This document shows, piece after piece, positions 33,501-45,641 of a stretch of 64,000 bases of DNA. Below the pieces are notes generated by a model, which worked only from the letters and a program-made list of their open reading frames with translations, made no database searches and had not been told where the DNA came from. This DNA is from Daldinia sp. FL1419 (lineage: Eukaryota; Ascomycota; Sordariomycetes; Xylariales; Hypoxylaceae), in assembly GCA_025201765.1 (NCBI GenBank), contig MU623365.1, positions 245,240 to 309,239 on the forward strand, read 5' to 3'. The position numbers and the translations under genes were made by a program. Numbering within the stretch: the first letter of the stretch is position 1; each line of letters begins with the position of its first letter.

Positions 33501-36500
33501 ACGGGATGGGAAGTTGATCAGCTCCACCCCTTGTTCTCCTGCATGTCGATGTGAGTCGCGCCTGGTTCGTGGTCGTGACGGCCCACTATGCGATCGAGAA
33601 TCGCAACGACTAACTCGTTTCTAGAACGCATCCGTGCGTCTACTTGCCTTGTTTCATATATATGCCGAAGCCAAGTCGATCAAAGCAACGGTGCTAATGC
33701 GAATATGACGACTCATATGAGAGCGAAAAGGTTGCTAAAACTGCAAAGCTAACGAGCCTCGTCGTGGCTCGCCTTGCCTTTCGATTATGGTGTACGGGCG
33801 CTACCACCGAAGTTTCAGCTCGATATTACCTAAGTTGACACCCTTGCTATTCAACTTCTATCGGTGATTTTGTGCGAGTATGATATACACCACCATAACA
33901 TCTATGAAATTGGATTTAAGGCTGGTTCGGCTTCGACATGTTATCGAGAGTTTGGGTACCTTACGCCTACGGTAGAGCCGAATAAAGACACTACATGCTG
34001 ATAGAATGCCCGTGAGTTAAAGCGGAATAGGGCCGGGGTGGGGAAAGGTCATTGAGGCGCGCGACCCTAAGGAATATCTAGAGCTAGTGTGGGTCAGACG
34101 GCCCGCCGAGGAGAGTCGGGTTCGAGTTTCGTATCTCCAAGGCGGATCTCGGCGCGGGTTGCGTCATCAAAACATATAGCAGTCGGTCACTTTCCTCCAA
34201 GACAGACGCTGTAACGCGCCATCCGGCCCATTAGTCAAAGAGTATGATAGCTACCCTCAGGTGGAAGATTAAAAAAAAATCGAGAAATTTGTGTCACCAG
34301 AGACAGGCGAAGATGAGCTCTAAATTCAAAATTTCGAGCGTCCGGGAACTCGGGTAAAAAGTATGTGACCCCCGGATATTCCCACTTGTCACGAATTTCT
34401 TAGTCGTGCGGGTCGAGCTGTCAAGAGTAGCCAAGACTTTATACTTATCGATCGGACTGCCAGATAAAGACGCGATCAACCTCGGCTCGACAAGGAATCG
34501 CTGTTTTACACCTAGGTGAAGCAGTATCAGATTAATTTATCTGAACTTAAGGAAGTATGCGGATGATCATTGGAGGATGAGTTAACTATCCGTAGTGTTG
34601 GGCCTCCTTTCTCTCGGAAATCGGAAGCGGTTTACTCTGTCGCAACCCCTAGTCACGATTAGAACCATGCGGCCGTGATGCCCCAACCGTTTCAACAGTT
34701 CCAACAGGGCCGACTCGATTAGTATGGTGGAAACAATCCCGGCCGTGAACGATTGGATTTGTTCTTAGATCCGCATAACTCCCTAACCTACACTAGTTGA
34801 AGAGCTTGGTATGCTATACCGAGACCGAACCAAGGTAAGGCACTTCACGTGGAAATGGACCCTGTTCTTGACCCTGTCTTTGCAGAGCTTACTTACATGG
34901 TACGCCTACATAGTTAGTACGTCTACATGGTAAGAAACGCCGTCTTACTGCAGGTATGGTCTGTATAGTTGTAGTTAGATATCTCGTGTCCAGCCCAGGA
35001 AACCGGAGGGGTTAGACCCAGATTAGGATAACGAAATAGGTAAACTTGACTTGTCGACTTGGGGATTTTGGGATTTGGGGATTCGGGGATTTCAAAGACA
35101 CGACATGGAAGGTACCTAGGGGAAGTATGCAGTTGCAAAAAAGAAAATGGTGAGACATTACTATTGGTCAATCGGCGCTTCCTTCCTAGTCTTTCCCGAT
35201 TGGGTTGCTTCCGGCCCGTGAACCCGATGCGTTAATCGGGTCCCATAGAGACCCCATAAGGTTCCATAGGTGTGGATCTTCTCTACTGAATGGAAAGAAC
35301 CATCGACTACGACTGGTAAAACCACCTCAAACTTTTCCAAACTAAGAAATCCCGCCCTTGAAAATGCATGATCACCTACATGCATTATACATTTGACATA
35401 CTTATGTAGTATACCTGCCTACACACTCATGTCCACTCTGATATCCACATTGATGTATACCTCGATGCGTAGAGAGGTACGTTGATGTATCCTACCAACA
35501 TACTACTATCATTCTGGGTCTTCGACGCATTATGCGATGGACGATGGACCACGGCCCATGGTTCGTGGTTCGTAGTCCGTGGTTCGTGGTTCATGGTCGA
35601 TAGTTGATGATAGATGGTCGATAGTCGATGGTCGATGGTCGATAATACTGGGTCTCTCAAACTCCTCAACTACCAACTTAGGAGATCATCCTTCTCAACT
35701 CAGCACCGCTCTGACCCTACCAGTATGGAATCCGGAGGGTTTCTTTCATAAGATTGCATCATGTTCTCTCTCGCCGTTAGCACGTAGCCAAGATCCAAAA
35801 TAGATCCATACCGTTCAATCCCGGACCAACGGAAGACGGATATTGGTCCAATATTCACACAATCTGGCCTTTCAGTATACATTAAACCTCCCGGTAACTT
35901 TGGGAAAATCTCTTGGAATGTACTGCTTTATCGGCCATTGACTAACTGGACCGGTCAGGGATAGAACAGTCGGCTTCGTAGACACCAATGCCTTGCTTTA
36001 GGAGAACTTGCAGTGCATGTCAGCATCCCGAGGCTCAGGGTTATCCGATTCGCCCTGTACTCCATATAGGTTCTCCGCTGGCCTCGTAGATGGCCAAATC
36101 TTCTGGGTGGCTGGGTTAGAAGGTAAAGTAACGCTTCAACCACCCATCCGGTTCGCCCCCCAAAAAAGCGTTACAACGCCCGGCGAATATATGTCGTGTA
36201 ATAGAGGAGGGTTACCACTTATAAATCCGCAGGGTCTGTGTATCTCCTCCTCCTCCTCCTCCCAATCTATAACCACTCTACCGTGATATATACTAGCTAA
36301 TCACAGTCGCAGTTATACTTCCGCTTCGAGGAAAAGAGAGTATATAACCAGGAACCGCTTACCTTTGGCTATCTCTCCACCCTTTTTTCAGTTTGTGATC
36401 TGCTGCTGGGATCTTGGCTCGCTTGACCGCCTTGTCCGCCATACCACCCCCTTGCCCCCCGTACTCCACGTCCGAATGGATAAGACCTCCCGTAGCGGTC

Positions 36501-37329
36501 CCCCACTCTATTCGCGCGACACCAACGTAGTTGCGTGGGCTCGCTTTTCGTTTCGTCTTCTCCCAAGTACCTTGAAACAACGCTCTTCCGGTCCGTTCCT
36601 GCCGATGTGGGCATTTCCTAGTTAGGACCAGCAATATAGCGCCCTTCGTAGACGGACTTGTCAAGTGACAATGGTTGCACTAAAAGCAACCCAGATATCA
36701 CCTCGACTCCGGAGCATATACTTGATCTCCACTCCTCACCCCTCGGCGGCTTTGCGGCATATGCTATTGATCAAAACTAATAAACCCATTGATAACATGT
36801 CGATCCTTCGACCGCCTGCTCAACTCGTGAATAGTAACCTAAAGACATCCATTATGGGAAATGCCGCATTGTCCTCCTGGCCAGTATTCATGTGCATAGT
36901 ACCATTCGTACGTCGTTACCCCTGCCCTCGTAGGTACCGATCTCCCCATCGTATATACTTTTGATAGCTGCTATCGTCTCGGCCGGGACGTCGTATTGCC
37001 CCCTCTCGTCGATACATAAGTAAGACTGCTCTGACCTTGGCATCCGGCCCTAGGCTTATACTTGACTCATATAACCTTCAAGATCTCCCTTATATTCGCG
37101 GGGGAAAAGTTACCTTGGGACCGGGTTCGTCGACGGACTTCGCTTCGCCCTACAGGGCTTTCTTCTAACGACTGATATCTTAGCGTCCTTTCGACGCACT
37201 CGCGAGCTCTCAGCTCATCATTGACTAATCTCGACATTGTTTGAAAACATTAAGACGCGTTGTGAATCACGTGCGACTATTTTCCCATAAGGGCTGGTAC
37301 TAATAGACGCTTCAAACCGTTATTTGAAT
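27577..37329. other. 9.7 kb gene desert
   Basis: No gene could be recognised on either strand. The first 600 bases are the upstream region of the zinc transporter. Dispersed TACCTAGGTA-type motifs are dense at 28735-28860. The longest frames (31897-32445 plus, starting at a GTG; 29864-30118 minus; 36359-36664 minus) have no family resemblance. A decayed element or ancient gene remnants may be present, but base composition is not extreme. A pyrimidine/T run sits at 30809-30829 and a minisatellite at 35533. Confidence 0.45.
35533..35645 (+). repeat. Imperfect minisatellite of GATGGTC / GGTTCGT units
   Basis: Two interleaved unit types: GATGGACGATGG followed by repeated GGTTCGTGGTTCGTAGTCC, then GGTCGATAGT and GATGGTCGATGGTCGATA. 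Unit length is 7-14 bases with many substitutions. It is a non-coding slippage-type repeat within the gene desert. Confidence 0.75.
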
Positions 37330-40323
37330 ATGGAGCATATCGAAGACGTGCAATTCGATGGGATAGAACCAAACGTATCGCCGTACGAGAGTGTCGGCAG
37401 CAACACCACACCAGATACGGAATTCTCTCCTCCTGGCAGCCCCTTCCAGAAAGCTGCTGTCTCGAGGGATTACCGGTTGATAGCAAGACAGAAGCTAGTC
37501 CAGCTGAGCCTTGAAGAGAAGGTATATAATCCGAGGAATCAGACGGCATCATATCGCTAACTTGCCAAGGTATCGCTACTCACCGCTGCCGATTTCTGGC
37601 GGACGAAGTCGATACCGTCTAAAGGCATCCCAGCTATCAAGACGAGCGATGGCCCTAATGGCGCTCGGGGAGGCATCTTTGTCGGGGGCACAAAAGTTAG
37701 TTAAAGAGTCCGAGATCATGAGGTCTTGCTAATAACTGTCTTTACGTAGGCGGCCTTGTTCCCGTGCGGTATCTCGCTTGCGGCCACATGGAATAAGGAT
37801 TTGTTATACACAGTTGGTCAGCACCTAGCCGATGAGGTCAGGGCTAGGTCAGCCAATGTGCTCCTCGCACCCACAGTATGCATGCATCGTCACCCTCTCG
37901 GCGGCCGGAATTTCGAATCATTTTCGGAAGACCCACTCCTTACTGGCAAGCTTGCCTCGAGGTATATACAAGGGCTTCAGTCTAAAGGAGTTGCCGCGAC
38001 CATTAAGCGTTCGCTACCATCTACTTGCCAGTATTCGAAACTTCAACTAATATTCAGACAGATTTCGTAGCAAATGAACAGGAAACTCATCGGCTTACCA
38101 TCGACTCGGTAACGATGGAACGTCCATTGAGAGAACTGTACCTTCGACCGTTCGAGATAGCCGTACGAGAAGCGAATCCCTGGGCTGTTATGTCAGCATA
38201 CAATCTGGTTAATGGAACCCATGCCGACATGAACAAACATACGCTCAAAGACATACTACGAGGAGAATGGAGTTACGACGGGTGAGCCTAATCCGTAGTT
38301 AAATTGGTTGTGATAGGTTGCTGATCAATGCAATTAGAACCGTCATGTCTGACTGGGGCGGTCTCAATTCTACCGTCGAATCGATAAAGGCAGGGTGTGA
38401 TATAGAGTTCCCCTTCTCAACTAAATGGCGCTTTGATAAGGTCCTAAAAGCCATCGAAGACGGTCAACTCACGGTTGACGATATAGATATCGCCGCAGGA
38501 AATGTCTTGACCCTTGTGGAGCGCACAAAGGGGGACGATATGTCGGCTGAAGAATCCGAGCGCGAAGACGACAGGGAGGAGACAAGGGCGCTCATTCGTG
38601 AAGCGGGAGCCGAGGGCCTAACTTTGCTAAAGAACGAAGGACGAATCCTACCGCTCAATCCCAAGACTACTAAAGTCGCGGTCATCGGTCCAAACGCCAA
38701 CCGAGCTATCGCGGGCGGCGGAGGCAGCGCTAGTCTCAACCCCTACTACAACACGCTTCCGCTCGATAGCATTAGAGCAGTAGCACAACAGGAAGTCTTA
38801 TATGCCCAAGGATGTCACATTCATAAGTGGCTTCCGGTCGCGTCGCCTTTCTGTACCGATAAATCGGGCGAGCCAGGAGTTACTCTCGACTGGTTTAGCG
38901 GAGATCAGTTCGAGGGCAACGTAGTCGTCACACAAAGGAGGACGAATACCGACCTTTTCTTATGGGACTCCGCACCTTTAGCTCAGCTTGGTCCCGAATG
39001 GTCGGCCATAGCAACAACTTATATAACACCAACCACAACGGGGAAGCACACGATCAGTTTCATGAGTGTCGGCCCCGGAAGGTTGTATGTGGACGGAAAG
39101 TTAGCTCTTGACCTTTGGAACTGGACGGAAGAAGGCGAAGCGATGTTTGACGGCTCAATCGATTATATGGTCGACGTCGATATGCAAGCTGGAAGGCCGG
39201 TACAACTGCGAGTGGAGATGACGAACGAGCTTCGACCGATCGCCAAGCAGAAAATCTTCAATATGACGCATAAATATGGGGGCTGTCGTCTTGGCTTCAA
39301 GGAGGAAGATCAGGTTGACTACCTCCAACAAGCTGTAAATGCGGCTAGGGAAGCCGATGTTGCCGTTGTTATTGTTGGTCTCGATGCCGAATGGGAATCC
39401 GAGGGATATGACCGGAAGACGATGGACCTCCCTTCCGACGGGAGCCAAGATCGATTAATCGAAGCTGTCGTGAAGGCTAATCCCCGAACGGTTGTGGTCA
39501 ACCAGTCCGGCTCGCCAGTGACCATGCCTTGGGCAGATCAGGTGCCGACCATTATACAGGCTTGGTATCAGGGTCAGGAAGCTGGGAATGCGTTAGCCGA
39601 CGTTTTATTTGGCCGCCAGAACCCCAGTGGCAAACTTCCGGTAGGCTATGCCGCCCGTAATAATCCATCAATCTTGTTAATTAACTATAACAGATAACTT
39701 TTCCTCGACGACTCGAAGACACTCCCGCATACCACAACTGGCCTGGCGAGAACTCACGTGTCCTATATGGCGAAGGTCTATATATTGGATATAAGCATTA
39801 CGATCGGACGAGCATCGCACCCTTATTTCCATTCGGCCACGGTCTCTCATACACGACGTTCGAGTACGGCCGGCCGTCCCTTAGCCGGAAGACGCTGACA
39901 GAATCGGCGCCAATCCATCTCATCATGGCGGTTACTAATACCGGAAGTGTAGCCGGCTCAGAGACGGTTCAGATATACGTCAGAGATGACAAGTCGAGGC
40001 TACCTCGCCCCGAGAAAGAACTGGTTGCATTCGAGAAAGTATCGCTCCAGCCAGAAGAAACTAAGCACATCATCATCCCGCTGGATAAGTACGCAGTTGG
40101 ATACTACGATGATTCATTTCCAGCATGGATAGCGGAGGAGGGCACATTTAAAGTGCTGATAGGGGCGTCGGCGAGTGATATCAGGTGAGCATCCCCCCAC
40201 CCTTCGCTTAGCGATCTCCCCCCTACCTATCTTGTTGATCATTATTGACAATCACTGACCTGTCTAACCTATAGGCACTCGATTCCATTTGATGTTAAAG
40301 AATCATTCACTTGGACATTTTAA
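37330..40323 (+). CDS. Glycoside hydrolase family 3 beta-glucosidase with inserted PA14 domain
   Basis: Cleaves terminal beta-linked glucose from oligosaccharides or glycosides. Seven exons are read: 37330-37521, 37570-37695, 37750-38008, 38062-38281, 38338-39640, 39694-40184 and 40275-40323, giving 879 residues. Every junction restores a family motif: DFWRTKSIPSKGIPAIKTSDGPNGARG, FPCGISLAATWN, HRHPLGGRNFESFSEDPLL, IKHFVANEQETHR and YDGTVMSDWGG. The nucleophile is D271. The acidic cluster AEWESEGYDR (residues 616-625) lies in the acid/base region. A PA14 domain, about residues 445-585 (VTLDWFSGDQFEG...HTISFMSVGPGRLYVDGKLALDLW), is inserted in the second domain, as in the Kluyveromyces BglI type. 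A fibronectin-III-like C-terminus follows (VTNTGSVAGSETVQIYVRD). There is no signal peptide, so it is probably intracellular. No damage is seen. Confidence 0.93.
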
Positions 40324-41712
40324 TTCTATGCCCTCTTTTAGGCATTCACAAATCTACCTACCTATACCTACCGATTTATACTCAACATATCCAGGCTTAT
40401 TTTTTTATTTTTTATTTTATTTTTTATTTTTTTGGTTCACTCCTTACGTACGTAGCAGGGGCGCTATTGTCCTGCGTGTGCGGGTCTTTGCTGGATACTT
40501 TTTTATATCCCTATATGGCGATTGGGCGTGGGTATAATGGCGTATTTCCCGGTCTGTATGAGATTCCCGCCTGGGGCGCTCTTATTAGAAGAGCGCTTCC
40601 AGGCATGCTGACACGAGAGATATATCGGACTGGACTGGTACACTCTTTAATCACGAGGGTTTTAGCCCGGACAAGTAGTCGTACACGAATATACTTGCTT
40701 CTCTATGGAGAAGATGTTGGGTTCTGATATATTAACTCATCGTTTGACGTAAACGTAATCGCCTCCCATCCCCACGCGCGCTGATTGATCTTCACCTTTA
40801 TAAGTAGGTGCCTAGGTATGTTCTAAAAAAGACCCAGATATTATCGTAGAGATCAAGTTGTGTTGGCAATATTATGTTAGGGTGTTCAGAACTACGAGAA
40901 TTTTGGTGTCGTATAACATTGCCACACGTTCTTATCCTGGAAGAGTTTACCGATTTGCGCTCTCGGGAGGCGAATCACAAATCAAGTTTTTATTCAGAGG
41001 AAATCAAATAGATCCTGAAACTCCGTTGTGTTTTAAAAATGCACTGTTTTGAATTTGAATCATGAGAATAACACTGCTAATAAAACTACCTACGTATTCC
41101 TTATAAGAGATCTCCGAAGAGAGTAGGGTTGTACATTGGGATAACGGCATATTTGATACTATTTCCGTGTTGGGGTTAAAATGCTTGTAAACGGTGTCCG
41201 GACCAGATGTGGATCTGGACTGTGCGACGAAAGGAAAGAAAAGGGGGGATGCCATGTTTCCCAAGGTTGTGCGCAGTTGGCAGTCCCCACAGAAAAATTA
41301 AAGTTATAGCGTATCATTTTAAGGTAACACCAAGGGTCCATCTTTCCACTGCGATTTGGCGATTTAACGATTTGGTTGACATGGAACTCCGCGTTCTTAG
41401 CGACGTTTAAAGGTACTTCTTGATTGCTTATTAACATTATCGATGCTTTTTCCTTACTTTTTTTTATTTTTTATTTCCCTACGTTTGCTAAACTAAACCC
41501 GTTAACTACCTTTTAGTAGTTTACAATTCTAGAACGGTGTCTAAATAGAATAGCGCCCCCCGGATTAATATTATTATTTTATTCTGCTTACCTCGGAAGA
41601 TCCAAATTTAGGGAGATTAATACGGAAAAAGGAGCTTGCGAGTAAAGCTGTGATCCCCACGATCCGGTTATACAGCTAACCTACCCGCCTATGGCTGCCA
41701 GTGTCGATCGCC
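40324..41712. other. Intergenic, no gene seen
   Basis: T-rich DNA at 40400-40435 directly follows the GH3 gene and may include its 3' end. The remainder is unremarkable up to the metallophosphoesterase start, with A/T-rich runs at 41455-41480. Confidence 0.5.
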
Positions 41713-43961
41713 ATGGCGCCGCCTTATAGCAACGGCCACGGCTACGGCTACCCGTCGTCAGCCTTGCCTACCTCCTCCTCATACGACGATTACGGCTATA
41801 GAAATAATAACGAACCCCAATCCATCTGCGACGAGATACTCGCTTGCTTCGGAGTCATGCTGGGGCAATTATGGGGTTACATAAATGGACGGGGCCGACA
41901 AGTCGCCTGGAGCTGGGCCATGAAGGCAGCGCATCAGATTAGGAGAAACATGACGCGACGGCGTCTCTTGAGCTTCCCGCATCTCCTCGTCGCTCTCTGG
42001 GTACTTGTCATGCTGTGGGGGGAACGCTGGGTATTCGCCAGCCGGATACAAAGTTGCGACTGGGACCATTGGGAGGATTGGGTAAGTGTTGAGCCCTGAG
42101 AACCCTCTAGAGGTTCCCGTATTGGCCTATAAGCGCAAAGCGAAGTTGTTAACATAATGCAATATAATAGCCAGCAGGGGTAACGCCGCATCGATTAATA
42201 TTCGTTGCTGATCCCCAGATTATCGATCCTCACTCCTACCCCGGTCGCCCGTGGCCCCTCAACCCCCTGACCATGGCTATAACCGATAACTACATGCGAC
42301 GATCCTATATACAACTACAGAAGCAACTACACCCAGATACCGTATTCTTCTTAGGAGATCTTTTTGACGGAGGCAGAGAATGGAAGACGGCGACTGGGAA
42401 CTTCGAAGACCCAGAGTGGGCAAAAGATCATCGGCCAGCCGAAGAGCGGAAGCACTTGAAGGAGTGGCGTAAGAAATACGGCGAAAGCTTCTGGCTTCGA
42501 GAGTATGCGAGGTTCGGCGACATATTTTACGATACCTGGAATTTGGGGGGTGTCTTCCCCGGCTCGGGACAGCGTGGACGAAAGCTTATCTCAAGTTTGC
42601 CCGGGAATCACGATTTAGGTTTTGGCGCTGAAGTGAAGGTTCCAGCGAGGCATCGGTTTAATGCATACTTCGGAGAGACGAACAGGGTTGATGTTATCGG
42701 AAACCACACTTTTGTGTCCGTAGACACGGTGTCCCTGAGCGCCGGTACCTCGAGCATGAGAGGCCAAGTTGATTTGCAACCTATCTACGGGCCGGTCCAA
42801 CAGTTCCTGAAGGAGGTTCAGGCGACGAAGCGAAGAGCTGTTCAGAAAGAGCTGCGATTCTGGAGGGGCGAAGTGGAGGAGGTTGCTTTCAAGCATAAAG
42901 TCGAAGATCTCGAAACGGCTGATTTCAGCAATCTACCAACCATAGACCCAGGGGAGGGTGCACCCGATCTACCGACTATCCTTTTGACGCACGTTCCCCT
43001 GTACCGCGATCCCGGGACCCCCTGCGGTCCTATGAGAGAACACTGGCCCCCGGCGAAACCTCCCAAGGGTCAGACTGGCCCCGTTATCCCGGATCACCGA
43101 AATGCTATCAGCGTCTCGGGTGGATATCAGTACCAGAATGTACTAGATCCGGAAGATTCCAAAAAACTGATCAAGAGCATCGGTAACGTGATACACGCTT
43201 TTTCTGGAGACGACCACGATTACTGCGAGGTGGTACACACGCCAGATCAAGGAAACGTCCGCGAGATCACGGTTAAGAGTTTCAGTATGGCTATGGGTGT
43301 ACCGACGCCAGGCTTCCAAATGGTTTCTATGTACAACCCTATTGACGAGGAGGGAAACCCCCTCCCAGGCGCCCCGAAAACTACGCTGCAGACTCATCTC
43401 TGCCTACTCCCACAGCAACTCTCGACATTTATAACGTACGCCATACTTGGTGTGATAACCCTACTAATACTCGTAGCGCGCGCCTTCCTCGTCCCTGTAT
43501 TCAACCTCCAGCCTTTCGCCCTAGACCCCATACAGCACCCATCATCAGCACTCCTCCCAATATTCAAAGCTAAGACCGAAGGCGATGATAGGTACGCCTA
43601 TGATGTACCGACCTCGTCAGGGACGTCATCCTCAAAGTTCCCATCAGCCCGCGTATCGTCTACAAGACCGCGCGGCCAGTCCATAACAAACGGCTTGAGC
43701 GCGCAAACCCGCGCCACATCTCCTAACACCAAGGCTAAAGCCAGCTCTGGGAAATGGGGATGGGGCCAGAATAGGGGCCCTCGCATAGAGATTAGACGGG
43801 ACGCTTATTACGACGAAAAGGGGCGCGGTGGAGATACTTGGAGGCCGGCTTCGAGGCCGCGGAATACCCTAGAGGTTGTTGGGAGGGAGATGTGGACGAC
43901 GAGTTGGCGCGTGGCGTGGATGGTATTGCTGTTTTTTGCGTACCTTACGTATAAAGGGTAA
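41713..43961 (+). CDS. Membrane metallophosphoesterase, Ted1/Cdc1-like (GPI-glycan remodelling)
   Basis: A member of the calcineurin-like phosphoesterases of the ER that, in yeast Ted1/Cdc1 and human PGAP5, remove ethanolamine phosphate from GPI anchors. Two exons, 41713-42081 and 42171-43961, give 719 residues. The phase-0 89-nt intron lies just before the catalytic domain and joins WEDW to PAGVTPHRLIFVADPQIIDPHSY. Metal-binding motifs in order are ADPQIID, LGDLFDGGREW, LPGNHDLGFG, LLTHVPLYR and FSGDDHDYCEV, a full set. A membrane span precedes the domain (LLVALWVLVMLWGERWVF, near residue 100) and two follow it (FITYAILGVITLLILVARAFLV and AWMVLLFFAYLTYKG at the C-terminus). The first ATG with good context is 41713, although the frame is open slightly further. 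The long Ser-rich loop between the last two spans is poorly conserved. Confidence 0.88.
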
Positions 43962-45641
43962 GGTAGGTACTTGATGGATTTGTGTTCATGTTACGTGCAA
44001 TGGCTGCAATTATGTTGTGTACCTAAGGTACGTGCATAATCTCGCGGGTTCCTTCGCAGGTTCCTGTCTTTGCTGTGTCTGGGGTACGAATATATTTATT
44101 TTGCCTCCATATACTTCTTTGGAAAATACGAGACAAGGAGGTGAGGGGGAGCACAGAGGGGATACATAGGAGATTTGACATATGTAGCCAGCGGGCGAGA
44201 AACAGCATACGGGCGGATAGGGAGGATTATCATGCTAATGGCTAATCGAAGCGGTTCTGTTTAGTAGTCCTGGCGTTGCGAATATGGTAGACCCTAGACA
44301 CAGAGATGAGGATTGACGCACGCGGATTATATCTACCAGTCGAGCAAGCGTTAACAACACTTGGGATGGAGGTCTGCGTGTCCTAGAGCTAGCTATTCGA
44401 AGGTATCGATAGCGGAATGCCCAACCTAGGGCGTTGTATTATAGCAAGGCGCATACCATATACGCGGGTATAGCTTATAAATTATTGTCTTATTCTCCAT
44501 ACAGGAAGTTGATAATACCGTTGCAAACATGGACGTATGCCATGTTATATACTGCATATATAGGTACCTAGGTTTGAACCCTATAACTGGGGAGAGTAAA
44601 GGAAGCGGGACATCTTTCGTATGTACCTGCCTGCCTGGTTTCGTCATAATATAGAAAGGTGATTCATACTACGGGTCAAGTTAACTCTCGAAATTAAAGG
44701 GTTATTAGTCTCAAGAACAGCAATCGAGCTTTGGCCTCCATTTTTCCTTCTTCTTATTTTCCCAGCGCTGCTACGCTAGGCCCGAGTAGACGGCCTCCGA
44801 ACCCTATTAATAAGGAGACCGAAAAGCGAGATATCTCTATTACCCTGCTGAGAAGCGGGATGCTAGTGGGAACCACAAGAAAAGGGGTTCCAACTCCCAG
44901 AAAATTTTCGCAAAATCAGTCTACGACGACATCCTCTCAAGGGTAACGACTACCAACTAATTCCGATACTATGATGTCTACTAAATAGCCATAGGTACGA
45001 TTGGACGATATATTTGAACATTTCAACTTTTTTGAATTCGCCAGACAGCTAGCTAGTAACAGATCAACTCGACCATCTATCTATTCAAGCCATGCGTGCT
45101 GTGGTACCCGCAAAACCGGCAGGATCTTCCTCAGGGCCGTCTACACACACCGCGACAGAGCCACAGCGCAAATGTAGTTATAGCACGGGCGGGATACGCA
45201 AGCCGAGGAACAAGCCTAAGCTCCTAGCAATAAGAAGTATAAGAAAAAAGTAAAGGGGGGGGACCCATTGCGGCCCAATGGCCGTGCACGCCTCGTGCCT
45301 TCATTTTGAGGCGGTTTGCCATAAAGCCCAACATGAACCGATGATTTGTTCCCTGAAATATGATGATGATGATGATGATGATGATGATGTGTCGCCTGAC
45401 AGACATGATGCCGCCCGTTGGTTAGCCCGCCAAAATAAAGCCCGCCCGTGCCCAGAAAATTCCAATTGCGAATGATTCCCCAATCCCGTTGCCGTAAACT
45501 CCGTCGCGTTGAACTCCTACGCTGATATATCCGATACCACCCAAAGAACAGAAAAATTTAAAGGCCTCACTGAGCGGAGGCTGTTACAACTAAGATAAAA
45601 GCGGTCGCGTGTCGACAGGCGATGATAAAAGGTTCGAGGGA
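43962..45641. other. Intergenic with ATG microsatellite
   Basis: Shared 3' region of the metallophosphoesterase gene and the convergent sugar transporter. The frame at 44731-44946 has no family resemblance. A trinucleotide repeat lies at 45360-45390. Confidence 0.5.
45360..45390 (+). repeat. (ATG)10 microsatellite
   Basis: Ten perfect ATG/GAT units in non-coding DNA. Confidence 0.9.

Noticed and set aside
34100..34150. GGTTCGAGTTTC resembling a tRNA T-loop
   Set aside because: No matching acceptor, D or anticodon stems around it. No tRNA or 5S rRNA gene was found in the window by eye.
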